A stretch of 64,000 nucleotides of DNA. Source: Prevotella sp. (GTDB lineage Bacteria > Bacteroidota > Bacteroidia > Bacteroidales > Bacteroidaceae). The number at the start of each line of letters is the position of its first letter. Position 1 is the first letter of the stretch. The position numbers were made by a program, and so were the translations under genes. This document shows, one piece after another, positions 53,541 to 62,458 of the stretch. The stretch covers positions 1-64,000 of the forward strand of contig JAKVJW010000013.1 in assembly GCA_022486815.1 (NCBI GenBank). The letters run 5' to 3'. The notes under the pieces were generated by a model. The model was not told the DNA's origin. It searched no databases and saw only the letters and a program-made list of their open reading frames with translations.

Positions 53541-53570
53541 CAGGTTTTTGTTTCTGTCTTTTTCGGATTT

Positions 53571-54527
53571 CTAACGAATGCTATTCTCTTCCAGAATGTT
53601 TTTGATGTCCTCCTCTGTACCGTTAAACGGTCCGTTATGTTCCAGTTTTAGAGTACACATTGCAGCTGCATATCTTCCAGCCTCAGCTGGAGATTTGCCT
53701 TGCATTCTGCAATAGAGATATCCTGCAGAATAGGTGTCACCACAACCGGTTGCATCCACGAATTTATGGGGAGGATAAGCCGGAATTTGATAGAATTGGC
53801 CATTGACATAAATGATGGAACCCAGACTACCCAATGTGATGCAGACCTCGTGAACACCCCATTGATGTAATTCAAGAGCTGCTTCTTTGGGATCTTTCTT
53901 GCCTGTGATGGTCTCCATTTCTGTTTCGTTCACCTTGAGATAATAGGTATATTGAAGTACTTCCTTCTTTTCTTTCCAGTCAATGGGATATACATTTTTT
54001 CCGCGTACTTCCCGTAGGTATCCCTGTGCATCAATGGAAACTCTGCCTTTTTTGGCCAGATATTTGACAATAGAAAGTGGAAAATCATCACGTAGTAAAC
54101 TTCCGAGATGGTAGATATTAGCGTTGAAACTCTGTAATTGTCCGACTGTAAAAGGATCGGCTTTAGCTAAGACACGTTGTGTGCGATCGTTCGGATTGTC
54201 TCCATAGATGTTTTCGAAAAAAACAGTATGATGTGAAGGGAACAAAGTAACATCAATACCTGCCTGTCGCATTTTTTCTACCGGTTCTGTTTCTTTTGGA
54301 TCCATCGCTGTAACCAATGAGAATTTTACTCTTTGAGGAAGTCGGTTCATCGCGTATGAAAAATAGAAAGAAGTACCTCCTGTCATATAAATGGTACTTT
54401 CGGGTGTGATGATTTTGTCTTTTGTGATATGCCCGATGCAACAGAGAATATTATTACCTGCAAAATTATCTTGGAATTGGGAATCATTTATCTCTTTATT
54501 GCTTTCCTCTTTAACCGATTGACTCAT
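53571..54527 (-). CDS. PfkB-family sugar kinase
   Basis: A 318-residue ribokinase-superfamily enzyme. The ATP-binding/catalytic signature DATGCGDTYSAGYLYCR (about 259-275) has the catalytic base Asp; an N-terminal GG-type motif is at YMTGGTSFYF. The substrate among sugars and nucleosides is unknown. It is convergent with the ABC ATPase gene and divergent from the pyridoxine-kinase-type gene. Confidence 0.9.
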   Translation of the reverse strand: MSQSVKEESNKEINDSQFQDNFAGNNILCCIGHITKDKIITPESTIYMTGGTSFYFSYAMNRLPQRVKFSLVTAMDPKETEPVEKMRQAGIDVTLFPSHHTVFFENIYGDNPNDRTQRVLAKADPFTVGQLQSFNANIYHLGSLLRDDFPLSIVKYLAKKGRVSIDAQGYLREVRGKNVYPIDWKEKKEVLQYTYYLKVNETEMETITGKKDPKEAALELHQWGVHEVCITLGSLGSIIYVNGQFYQIPAYPPHKFVDATGCGDTYSAGYLYCRMQGKSPAEAGRYAAAMCTLKLEHNGPFNGTEEDIKNILEENSIR

Positions 54528-54549
54528 GCGTTTATCTTTTTAAATTTTG

Positions 54550-54557
54550 CAAATGTA
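54550..54557 (-). promoter_or_regulatory. -7 box of the PfkB kinase gene
   Basis: TACATTTG on the minus strand, about 23 bases before the ATG at 54527. Confidence 0.45.
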
Positions 54558-54728
54558 CTCATATTTTTGCAAAAAGAGTTGATTTCCTTTTAGATATCCG
54601 TTCCTATAAGGAAAAAGGACTATTTATTGCGTCTCTGGAATTATCAGATATATTCTTACTTATTAATTGTTTTTTGCTTTCTGTTTTTTGAAAAAACAAA
54701 TAAGTGATGCAGAGTCTTGATTTTTTAT

Positions 54729-54736
54729 TAACTTTG
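54729..54736 (+). promoter_or_regulatory. -7 box of the pyridoxine-kinase-type gene
   Basis: TAACTTTG, with a leader of about 15 bases before the ATG at 54758. Confidence 0.55.
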
Positions 54737-54757
54737 CGTGCGAAATAAAATTTTCGT

Positions 54758-55579
54758 ATGGATAAAAAACAACAGATACTGCTCATCAATGATATTGCCG
54801 GATATGGTAAAGTAGCTACAGCTGCAATGCTGCCTATCTTATCATATTTCGGTTATTCTACGTACAGTCTTCCCACTCTTCTTGTTTCGAATACACTTGA
54901 TTATGGTAAATTCAATATGCTTGATACTACCGATTATATCAAGGGAGTATTTCCAGTGTGGAAAGAACTCGGTTTCCATTTTGATGCCATAGCTACAGGG
55001 CTTCTTGCAAGTGCCCGTCAAGCTGATTATATCAGTCGGTATTGCAAGGAACAAACTGCTGTAGGTACGCCGATCTTTGTTGATCCGATTATGGGTGATG
55101 AAGGAAAACTCTATAATGGAATGACGATGGATTCAGTACGGAGTATGAGAGAAATGTTGTCAGTAGCCGATCTTTGTTATCCTAATTATACAGAGGCTTG
55201 CCTGTTGACGGGCCGCCCTTATCAGCCTGAAGGCGTGGATCAGGCAACAGCCAAGATCCTCTTGGACCATCTTAGGAAACTGGGGGCACGTTCAGTTTTG
55301 ATTACTAGTATTTCTATAGACGGACAAACTTGTGTATGCGGTTACAATGCTCGTTCAAAGTCATATTTCACCCTTCCTTATACAGAGATCCCTGTTCACT
55401 TCCCCGGTACAGGAGATATCTTTTCAGCGGTGCTGATCAGATATTTACTAGATAGCTACTCGCTTGAGGAGAGCACTCAGAAAGCGATGAATGCAGTCTG
55501 GAAACTCATTGATCTAAATAAGGATAATGTGGATAGAAATCATGGTATTCCTATAGAAAGATACCTGAATATACTGTGA
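54758..55579 (+). CDS. Pyridoxine/pyridoxamine kinase
   Basis: A 273-residue kinase of the vitamin B6 salvage pathway, phosphorylating pyridoxal, pyridoxine or pyridoxamine. The N-terminus ILLINDIAGYGKVATAAM, LPTLLVSNTLDYGKF and the anion-hole/catalytic FPGTGDIFSAVLI (about 222-234) fit PdxK/PdxY. The ThiD-type hydroxymethylpyrimidine kinase alternative is less likely because of the GYGK and SNT patterns. Single gene with a short leader. Confidence 0.87.
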   Translation: MDKKQQILLINDIAGYGKVATAAMLPILSYFGYSTYSLPTLLVSNTLDYGKFNMLDTTDYIKGVFPVWKELGFHFDAIATGLLASARQADYISRYCKEQTAVGTPIFVDPIMGDEGKLYNGMTMDSVRSMREMLSVADLCYPNYTEACLLTGRPYQPEGVDQATAKILLDHLRKLGARSVLITSISIDGQTCVCGYNARSKSYFTLPYTEIPVHFPGTGDIFSAVLIRYLLDSYSLEESTQKAMNAVWKLIDLNKDNVDRNHGIPIERYLNIL

Positions 55580-55718
55580 AAACGGAATAAAACCTTAAAG
55601 TTTCTTAACCAGAATGATAATAAATTCTTGAAATGCCTGAAGAGGAATCTTCTCAGATATCAAAGACTTTATTCATAATGGATATACTTCGGATATTTAA
55701 ACGTTTTTAAGCATTTTT

Positions 55719-55749
55719 TTTGGAGTTTGCGTAAATTGAAGTAATTTTG
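55719..55749 (+). promoter_or_regulatory. Promoter of the YidE-type transporter gene
   Basis: TTTG (55719-55722), 19 bases, TAATTTTG (55742-55749), about 30 bases before the ATG. Confidence 0.75.
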
Positions 55750-55779
55750 CACCAAATATAAATTCTTAGTAAAGAATAC

Positions 55780-57438
55780 ATGGATTGGTTTGCGGGGCTT
55801 TTTAAGATTCATTCTGATATTGAGTCGGTAGTTGTTATCTCACTGATTATCGCTGTGGGACTTGCTTTAGGGCAGATCAAGGTGAAAGGAATTTCACTAG
55901 GTGTTGCTTTTGTCTTCTTCATAGGTATCCTTGCCGGCCATCTTGGCCTGAGTATTGACCATAAGGTACTTATCTATTCGGAGACCTTCGGGTTAGCCCT
56001 TTTCGTTTATTGCCTTGGCTTACATGTTGGTCCTAATTTTTTCGGATCATTACGCCATGAGGGTATGGACTTAAATCTGTGGAGTTTTGCCATTATCTTG
56101 TTTGGTACTGTTTTCGCTGTGTGTCTTATTCCGATTACAGGCGTCAATCTTCCAGATATGGTTGGCTTGCTTTGTGGTGCTACGACCAATACTCCTGCAT
56201 TGGGTGCTGCTACACAGGCTATGTCTCATTTGGGACTACCATCAGGGAGTTTGGCTTTGGCAACTGCTGTGACCTATCCTTTGGGTGTCCTGGGAGTTAT
56301 CATCGTTATGGTCCTGATGAGAAAGGTATTTGTCAAGCCACGTGATCTGCAAATAAAGCCATTGACCGATGATGATGAGACCTATATCGCCCAGTTTGTA
56401 GTTGTTAATCCCGCTCTTGAGGGCAAGACAATTGCCGACCTTACACACATGACACATTTGAAATTTATTGTCTCACGCTTATGGCGTGGCAGTCAGGTCA
56501 TTATTCCTGAAACTGATACGATGTTGCATGTTAATGACGATGTGATGGCTGTAACGACTAAGGATGATGAAGAATCCTTGAGCCTTCTATTCGGGAAGTT
56601 GAAAAAGAACTGGAATGAGGAGAAAGTCAATTGGAATGCAATAGATACGAAAATAGAAAGCAGGGTGCTGGTAGTATCCCGTACAGATCTAAATGGAAAG
56701 CGACTTGGACAACTTCATCTGCGTGCTACCTATGATGTTAATGTGAGCCGTATTATTCGCGGTGATGTCAAACTCTTGGCTACAAGTGACTTGAGACTGC
56801 AATATGGTGATCGTGTAACGGTGGTTGGAACATATGATGCGATTGATAATGTAGAGAAATTCTTCGGGAATTCTGTCAAGACATTGAACGAGCCGAATCT
56901 AGGAAGTATCTTTATCGGGCTTATTCTAGGATTGGCTTTGGGAACAATACCGATCCATATCCCTGGTATGGAAAGTCCGATCAGACTGGGAATTGCCGGT
57001 GGTCCTATTGTTATGGGTATTGTTGTCGGGGCATTGGGTCCTCAATTACATTTTATTTCCTATACAACACGATCTGCATCATTGATGTTGCGAAAATTCG
57101 GGTTAAGTATTTATTTGGCTTGTTTAGGACTGGATGCAGGAAAAGATTTTTTTACTACTGTAATGAAGCCAGAAGGATTGGTATGGGTGATGATCGGTTT
57201 CCTGATTACTGTCATCCCGTGTCTGGTTATTGGTCTTATTGCCTTGAAAACCAAGAAATATGACTTTGGCACAATATGTGGCATTCTTTGTGGAAGTATG
57301 GCTAACCCTATGGCCTTAGGATATGCTAATGATACTCTGGACGGTGATTCTTCCAGTGTTTCGTATGCTTCAGTTTATCCGTTGGGAATGTTTATCAGAG
57401 TCATTATCGCACAGGTGTTAATCATGTTTTTTGTATAG
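55780..57438 (+). CDS. YidE/AspT-family membrane transporter
   Basis: A 552-residue integral membrane protein in two halves of about five transmembrane helices each (about 15-180 and 370-552), joined by a cytosolic middle with two TrkA-C domains (about 200-275 and 290-365). Each half has the conserved Gly/Pro-rich pair (GLHVGPNFFG and GLDAGKDFF). Known relatives exchange aspartate and alanine; the substrate here is unknown. A convergent gene (a truncated RluA protein) begins 43 bases after its stop. Confidence 0.92.
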   Translation: MDWFAGLFKIHSDIESVVVISLIIAVGLALGQIKVKGISLGVAFVFFIGILAGHLGLSIDHKVLIYSETFGLALFVYCLGLHVGPNFFGSLRHEGMDLNLWSFAIILFGTVFAVCLIPITGVNLPDMVGLLCGATTNTPALGAATQAMSHLGLPSGSLALATAVTYPLGVLGVIIVMVLMRKVFVKPRDLQIKPLTDDDETYIAQFVVVNPALEGKTIADLTHMTHLKFIVSRLWRGSQVIIPETDTMLHVNDDVMAVTTKDDEESLSLLFGKLKKNWNEEKVNWNAIDTKIESRVLVVSRTDLNGKRLGQLHLRATYDVNVSRIIRGDVKLLATSDLRLQYGDRVTVVGTYDAIDNVEKFFGNSVKTLNEPNLGSIFIGLILGLALGTIPIHIPGMESPIRLGIAGGPIVMGIVVGALGPQLHFISYTTRSASLMLRKFGLSIYLACLGLDAGKDFFTTVMKPEGLVWVMIGFLITVIPCLVIGLIALKTKKYDFGTICGILCGSMANPMALGYANDTLDGDSSSVSYASVYPLGMFIRVIIAQVLIMFFV

Positions 57439-57481
57439 CTGACTGACAGTAATAGATGGTGGCTGACAGTCCTTCCTATTT

Positions 57482-58675
57482 TTATTTTTTTGGAAGCATA
57501 TACCATAATATAGGCCTGCATTTGCTTTCGCATGCCGGATAGTAGTGCAGATGTTTCCGAATTTCTCCTTTTGGGGATTTCCCCCACCAGAACATAGCCA
57601 TAGATATAGGACGCAAATGATGGAGATTGGCATATTGTAGAAGTTTTGGCTCACAGCATTCTCCACAACCAGCAGGGGGGTAGATGTCGTTAAGAAGGGA
57701 TTTCCTTCCCGATGAGTTCGGCCGGAATGAAGGATGAGTCATGACATAGTATTTCCTGTAGGTTTCTAGTAAGTTATGTTCCTCGCCTTCAGGATTGCAT
57801 AGAAAGAAGTGGTTAAACAACCATTGTTGCAAGGCATCGCTTTTGGCTTTCCTCCGGAATTTCAGATTAGTTATTCTCATCCGATATTGTTCCAGTGCGA
57901 ATTTTTTGTTATCCAGGTAAGTGTCGTATAATCTTTTTGTCCGATGTACTTCTGCTTTCAGAAATTGACTTTCATGTATCATATCCTGCTCGACGCTTTT
58001 GCTCAGTTGCCCTTCTGACCGTTGCTTATCCCTTAGCTGTTTAGCCTTTTTCATAATCTCTTTTTTCTCATTGATAGTCTCTTCAGCCTCACGTTTCATC
58101 AGGTTATAAGCAGTTAGTTGGTTATGGTATTTTACGGAATGTTCCATTTGGTCGATATGCCGGTTGATATTTGTGATTTCTGCCTCTTTTCTTTTAAAGT
58201 ATCCATCGGGTTGCAGATAGTCAAAGATAGCAGGAACAAATCCTTCCCAGTTGTTTCGCCCACAGATTTGTCCTCCATAACTTACAAAATAGCCTAAATC
58301 TTTTAAAGGATCCTGTACGACAAGAATTCCGAACATCTTCCCTTCTGCGATTTCCTTCTTGAAAGTTGTAGGAATTTCCGATGAAATCAGGTATTTTTGT
58401 ACTTCTTCAGCAGCAAGAATACAAAGAGGATGGGGTTTGTAATGGAACGGATTATTGAATTTGTCTGGTATAGGAATATCTGTATGAAATGGATGGAAGA
58501 GAGTATGTGGGCCCATAATAAGATGTGAATCATTTTTGGGAGTTGTATGATTCGTGTGCAGAATTTCTCTTTCCGGATATTCCTCGTTTTTCTTATGAAG
58601 TGAGTCTTTCATTCTGAAATTGATTTTATTGAAATGAATATCTTCTTTGATGGTGATTACCTGATAAGGTACCAT
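57482..58675 (-). CDS. Truncated RluA-type protein lacking the catalytic domain
   Basis: 397 residues matching the long N-terminal module of large RluA-like pseudouridine synthases: FHPFHTDIPIPDKFNNPF with YKPHPLC near the start, a GYFVSYGGQ segment, a long charged helical (coiled-coil) part (about 185-295), and a cysteine-bearing PPAGCGECCEPKLLQ, AMFWWGKSP, YYPACESKCRPIL ending. In intact members the synthase catalytic domain with its RLD motif follows. Here translation stops at MLPKK, 43 bases from the convergent YidE-type stop; no frame beyond shows it. The ATG at 58516 could be the true start. It probably cannot isomerise uridine. Confidence 0.82.
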   Translation of the reverse strand: MVPYQVITIKEDIHFNKINFRMKDSLHKKNEEYPEREILHTNHTTPKNDSHLIMGPHTLFHPFHTDIPIPDKFNNPFHYKPHPLCILAAEEVQKYLISSEIPTTFKKEIAEGKMFGILVVQDPLKDLGYFVSYGGQICGRNNWEGFVPAIFDYLQPDGYFKRKEAEITNINRHIDQMEHSVKYHNQLTAYNLMKREAEETINEKKEIMKKAKQLRDKQRSEGQLSKSVEQDMIHESQFLKAEVHRTKRLYDTYLDNKKFALEQYRMRITNLKFRRKAKSDALQQWLFNHFFLCNPEGEEHNLLETYRKYYVMTHPSFRPNSSGRKSLLNDIYPPAGCGECCEPKLLQYANLHHLRPISMAMFWWGKSPKGEIRKHLHYYPACESKCRPILWYMLPKK

Positions 58676-58720
58676 TAAGAATCAAGGAGAGCGTGAATGG
58701 CTTATATCTGTATTCCACTT

Positions 58721-58906
58721 TCATTCCAGAATCATTTCTGCTACCTCCTCAGGTGAATTGAACGGCATTCCATCCAGGAGTTCTTCATCGGTAAAATCCT
58801 TTACAGCAGCAAGAGCATTCTCTTCGGTGATTTTCGGTTGTCCTTTTTCATCCTTTGCAGAGAGCAGTGCTTTGACGATAGCATCTCGGTAAGTATCTAA
58901 TTCCAT
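58721..58906 (-). CDS. Small acidic protein, unknown function
   Basis: 61 residues, acidic and predicted helical (MELDTYRDAIVKALLS to VAEMILE). It has its own -7 box TATTTTTG about 18 bases upstream. It is of the size of small conserved Bacteroidetes proteins but no family is recognised. Same direction as the truncated RluA gene 45 bases downstream, so co-transcription is possible. Confidence 0.72.
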   Translation of the reverse strand: MELDTYRDAIVKALLSAKDEKGQPKITEENALAAVKDFTDEELLDGMPFNSPEEVAEMILE

Positions 58907-58924
58907 GTTTTAAATCTTTATGTG

Positions 58925-58932
58925 CAAAAATA
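58925..58932 (-). promoter_or_regulatory. -7 box of the 61-residue protein gene
   Basis: TATTTTTG on the minus strand before the ATG at 58906; it and the mutY -7 box form a divergent pair. Confidence 0.5.
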
Positions 58933-58966
58933 CAGAAAACTTTTTAGATTAAATTTATTTTTGTCG

Positions 58967-58974
58967 TATCTTTG
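58967..58974 (+). promoter_or_regulatory. -7 box of mutY
   Basis: TATCTTTG 9 bases before the ATG at 58984, so the leader is at most a few bases. Confidence 0.6.
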
Positions 58975-58983
58975 CAAAATATT

Positions 58984-60042
58984 ATGAGCGATATTTTTGT
59001 GCCTGCGTTGCTAAAGTGGTTTGAGGCCAATGGAAGAGATCTTCCATGGCGCCATACGCATGATCCATACGCAATCTGGCTGAGTGAAGTGATCCTACAG
59101 CAGACACGAGTAATACAGGGACAAGTTTATTGGGAACGTTTTCTGAAGGCATATCCTACAGTGAAAGATTTAGCTGCGGCCAGTGAGGATGATGTACTTC
59201 TTCTCTGGGAAGGTTTAGGATACTACAGTAGGGCACGCAATCTTCATCAAGCGGCGCAACAAATAGTTTCTTTAGGTCACTTTCCCGATACGCCTCAAGA
59301 TTTAAGAAAGTTGAAGGGAATAGGGCCTTATACAGCGGCAGCTGTCTCTTCTTTTGCCTTTGGCATTCCGATAGCGGCGGTTGACGGTAATGTTTATCGA
59401 GTACTCTCACGTTTTATGGGTATTGATACTCCGATTAATTCTACAGAAGGGAAGGCTCTCTTTTCACAATTGGCACAGTCGCTTATACCCAAAGACCGTC
59501 CTGCTGATTTTAATCAGGCAATGATGGATTTCGGAGCTACTCTCTGTACACCGAAATCTCCACAGTGCACGATTTGCCCATTTCTAGAAACTTGTGCTGC
59601 TTTTCGTAGTAATAGAGTTGCAGAGTTGCCGGTAAAGCTGAGGAAGACGAAAGTGCTTACACTCCGACTGGCGTATATTTATATTCGTTGTAGTGGTGAG
59701 GTTGCCATTCATCGTCGTAAAGAAGGTATCTGGCAAGGTCTATGGGAACCGTTGCTGGTAGATAATCCTACGGATTCATCGATGTTTTCAATTCTGAATG
59801 GGTTAGGAGGTACCTCTATTCTACTTCGAAAGGGAGTCAGACATGTACTGACGCACCGTCTGATTTATGCAGATTTCTATTTGTTGAAGGTATCGGAAAA
59901 GCCAGAATTACCGGATAGCTACATCTGGGTGAAAGAATCTGAATTAGGACATTATGCATTGCCACGTCTCATAGAGATTCTTTTAGATATAATTCGGTCT
60001 TGTGATGTTGGGGAGCAGATGAAGAATCTACAGAATTTGTGA
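58984..60042 (+). CDS. mutY: A/G-specific adenine DNA glycosylase
   Basis: Removes adenine mispaired with 8-oxoguanine. 352 residues: the N-terminal HhH-GPD domain has catalytic Glu35 (SEVILQQT) and Asp134 (AVDGNVYRVL), HhH at LKGIGPYTAAAV, and the [4Fe-4S] ligands C188, C195, C198, C204; the C-terminal NUDIX-like domain (about 225-345) recognises 8-oxoguanine. The frame extends four codons to a TTG, but that TTG lies inside the -7 box, so the ATG at 58984 is the start. It precedes the envelope-sugar genes by 36 bases and could share a transcript. Confidence 0.96.
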   Translation: MSDIFVPALLKWFEANGRDLPWRHTHDPYAIWLSEVILQQTRVIQGQVYWERFLKAYPTVKDLAAASEDDVLLLWEGLGYYSRARNLHQAAQQIVSLGHFPDTPQDLRKLKGIGPYTAAAVSSFAFGIPIAAVDGNVYRVLSRFMGIDTPINSTEGKALFSQLAQSLIPKDRPADFNQAMMDFGATLCTPKSPQCTICPFLETCAAFRSNRVAELPVKLRKTKVLTLRLAYIYIRCSGEVAIHRRKEGIWQGLWEPLLVDNPTDSSMFSILNGLGGTSILLRKGVRHVLTHRLIYADFYLLKVSEKPELPDSYIWVKESELGHYALPRLIEILLDIIRSCDVGEQMKNLQNL

Positions 60043-60078
60043 GTAATTTTTGAGAGATAAATAGATTAAATTTAAAAG

Positions 60079-61647
60079 ATGAAGTCACGAAATACAATTT
60101 TCCTGTTAATTATTTTCTGTATCACTACTTTTTTTGTGAATCGTAGTGCATTGCCTACGGATATCATGGAATCAAGGAACATTGTGACGGCTCGTGAGAT
60201 AGTGTCGGATGGCAACTGGCTGTTGCCTACCATGAATGGTGAATTACGGCTGGAGAAACCACCTTTGCCTACTTGGGTGGCAGGACTAATGGAAATGGTT
60301 GCACCGAATAATCTTTCAGTACAACGTTTTGCACCGGCTGTTATGGGATTGATTTGGACACTTTTCTTGTTTTTGACGGCAAAATATCTGACTAGAAGAA
60401 ATGATTTTGCAGTCAATACTGTGCTGGTCTTCCTTACCTTATATAATGTTGTACTCATGGGGCGGTCTGCTACATGGGATATCTATTGCCATTCCTTTAT
60501 GATGGGAGCCATTTACTTCTTCTTACGTGGCTTTTATGATGATGACCACGGATTCTATGAGGAAGACCAAGGCTTTTATTATGAGGGACCGTTGCATACT
60601 CATAAATGGCGTTGGTTTCTCCTGGCTGGACTTTTTATGGGACTTTCCTTTGAAAGTAAGGGGCCAGTTTCTTTTTATGCACTGCTTCTGCCCTTTATTC
60701 TTACCGTAATACTTCTTCGTAAACCGAGAATGAAAGGAAAGTGGGGCCCATTGTGTATATCTATTCTGATCTGCCTTGTCTTAGGGGGATGGTGGTATAT
60801 CTATCTGCTGACTTATCATCCGGAAGCTACGGAATATGTTATTCACAAAGAATCGGCAGCATGGTCCGGGCATAATGTCCGGCCTTGGTATTATTATTGG
60901 CGTTTCTTCCTTGAAGGTGGTCTTTGGGCTCCATTTATTCTGGCAGCACTTGTTATTCCTTTCTGGCGTAAACGGATATCCCAACCCAAAAAATACGTTT
61001 CAGTAGTTGTATGGATGTTGCTTCAACTGGTCTTACTTTCCTGTATGCCAGAGAAAAAGATGCGTTATTTGTTACCGATGGCTCCTACAGTTGCCATGTC
61101 CGTTGCTTTTGTCCTGGTCTGGCTGGAGACACAAAGCAAACACCGGAAGTTGTCACAAGTATTCGTATGGATCTATGCAGGAATTTTCTTTATTGCAGAA
61201 TTGTTCTTCCTCAGACCAGTCGGTAAATTGTTCGGAAATCCGAACGAGCATAGTATCAATGCAGTATGTACAATGAGCAGTCTTGATCATGTGCCATTTT
61301 ATTATAATGAAAAAGAGGAGTTGCGTATAGAACTGGTTTATGAGGCACGCCGCAAAATTCTTCCATTAGACCTTAATAATGCTACTAAGGTAATGGGTTC
61401 CTTGCCATGTGTCATCGTTTCACAGAAACCACTTGCTGATGAGATGCCCCTGACAATTCTGAACAAGTTGGATACAGTGTCGATAGGCTGTTTTGACGAT
61501 AACAAACATCCAAGGAAAGACAGCCATTACAGCAGTCTGTTTCTTAATCACGTAACTCTTTTGAAGGCTAAACAGAGTAAAATCCTGGAAAAAGATATAT
61601 CTGTTAGATCAAAAGTCAATAAGTCTGTGAAGAAAGAGAAAAAATAA
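60079..61647 (+). CDS. GT39/ArnT-like lipid-linked-sugar glycosyltransferase
   Basis: A 522-residue multi-pass membrane enzyme, with about ten transmembrane segments in the first 370 residues and a soluble C-terminal part. Near the N-terminus LPTDIMESRNIVTAREIVSD and GNWLLPTMNGELRLEKPPLP match the catalytic first periplasmic loop of GT39/GT83 proteins (ArnT: DE...AREM, LVP..NG...EKPPL). It would move a sugar from a polyprenyl-phosphate carrier onto lipid A, another lipid or protein on the periplasmic side. It is the first gene of a four-gene co-directional set (GT39, GT2, LAB_N, epimerase). The sugar and acceptor are not determined. Confidence 0.88.
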   Translation: MKSRNTIFLLIIFCITTFFVNRSALPTDIMESRNIVTAREIVSDGNWLLPTMNGELRLEKPPLPTWVAGLMEMVAPNNLSVQRFAPAVMGLIWTLFLFLTAKYLTRRNDFAVNTVLVFLTLYNVVLMGRSATWDIYCHSFMMGAIYFFLRGFYDDDHGFYEEDQGFYYEGPLHTHKWRWFLLAGLFMGLSFESKGPVSFYALLLPFILTVILLRKPRMKGKWGPLCISILICLVLGGWWYIYLLTYHPEATEYVIHKESAAWSGHNVRPWYYYWRFFLEGGLWAPFILAALVIPFWRKRISQPKKYVSVVVWMLLQLVLLSCMPEKKMRYLLPMAPTVAMSVAFVLVWLETQSKHRKLSQVFVWIYAGIFFIAELFFLRPVGKLFGNPNEHSINAVCTMSSLDHVPFYYNEKEELRIELVYEARRKILPLDLNNATKVMGSLPCVIVSQKPLADEMPLTILNKLDTVSIGCFDDNKHPRKDSHYSSLFLNHVTLLKAKQSKILEKDISVRSKVNKSVKKEKK

Positions 61648-61717
61648 ACTATTGAAAGAGTCTATATAACGATGAAAGTTAAGACTTATATGAAAACCAA
61701 AGATTTAAATCAGCGAT

Positions 61718-62458
61718 ATGAACAATACGAAAGATTATGACTTTACGATTATTATGCCCGTCTATAATGAGGAAGATAATCTGGGCAGAGTGGAAGGGGA
61801 ACTGAAGGCTTACTTGTCAACAGCCCCTATGAAAACTTGCCTGCTTCTGATTAATGATGGTTCAAAGGATCACAGTCTGGACAAGATAAAAGCAATATGT
61901 ACTCGTAATAAGGACTTTTATTTTATTTCATCTAAGGAGAACCATGGTCTTAGTACTGCGATGAAAGCGGGCATTGATACAGCTGAAAGTAAATACGTCG
62001 GTTATATTGATTCTGATTTGCAGACTAATCCGGAAGATTTTAATCTTCTTCTGGAGTTTGCCCCGGAGTATCAACTTGTATCAGGTATACGCGCACATCG
62101 CAAGGATTCTGGCTTTAAGAAGTTACAATCAAAGATTGCCAATGGCTTTCGCCGTAAGATGACCGGAGATACGGCAACAGATACCGGATGTCCGTTGAAA
62201 GTGATGTGGACCGATTATGCCAGGCGTCTACCGTTCTTTGATGGAATGCACCGTTTCCTTCCGGCTCTGATGATGTTGGAACATGGAAAATTCAGGGAAG
62301 TGCCCGTACGCCATTATCCCCGTGTGACCGGTGTCTCAAAATATCATCTTTGGAATCGATTGAAAGGACCGTTTCTGGATTGCTTTGCCTACCGTTGGAT
62401 GAAGAAACGGTATATTCGCTATCATATCGACGAACAAAACTTTTATCATAAAGCCTAA
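61718..62458 (+). CDS. GT2 polyprenyl-phosphate sugar synthase (DPM1/ArnC/RgtE-like)
   Basis: A 246-residue GT-A fold enzyme: N-terminal IIMPVYNEEDNLGRV nucleotide-binding start, INDGSKDHS, DSDLQTNPEDF (DxD-like metal site, about 99-101), and RHYPRVTGVSKYHLW near the end. It has no C-terminal transmembrane helices, unlike ArnC, which fits the short dolichol-phosphate mannose synthase-like type. It would load a sugar from a nucleotide donor on polyprenyl phosphate for the GT39 enzyme. Its stop codon abuts the next ATG. Confidence 0.88.
   Translation: MNNTKDYDFTIIMPVYNEEDNLGRVEGELKAYLSTAPMKTCLLLINDGSKDHSLDKIKAICTRNKDFYFISSKENHGLSTAMKAGIDTAESKYVGYIDSDLQTNPEDFNLLLEFAPEYQLVSGIRAHRKDSGFKKLQSKIANGFRRKMTGDTATDTGCPLKVMWTDYARRLPFFDGMHRFLPALMMLEHGKFREVPVRHYPRVTGVSKYHLWNRLKGPFLDCFAYRWMKKRYIRYHIDEQNFYHKA

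Noticed and set aside
57439..57481. Terminator from the CTGACAGT copies between the YidE-type and RluA-type genes
   Set aside because: The two CTGACAGT copies are direct rather than inverted; only a 5-bp stem is possible.
57375..57666. Other-frame continuation supplying the missing RluA catalytic domain
   Set aside because: None of the minus frames beyond the stop contains the synthase motifs and the DNA is shared with the end of the convergent transporter gene.
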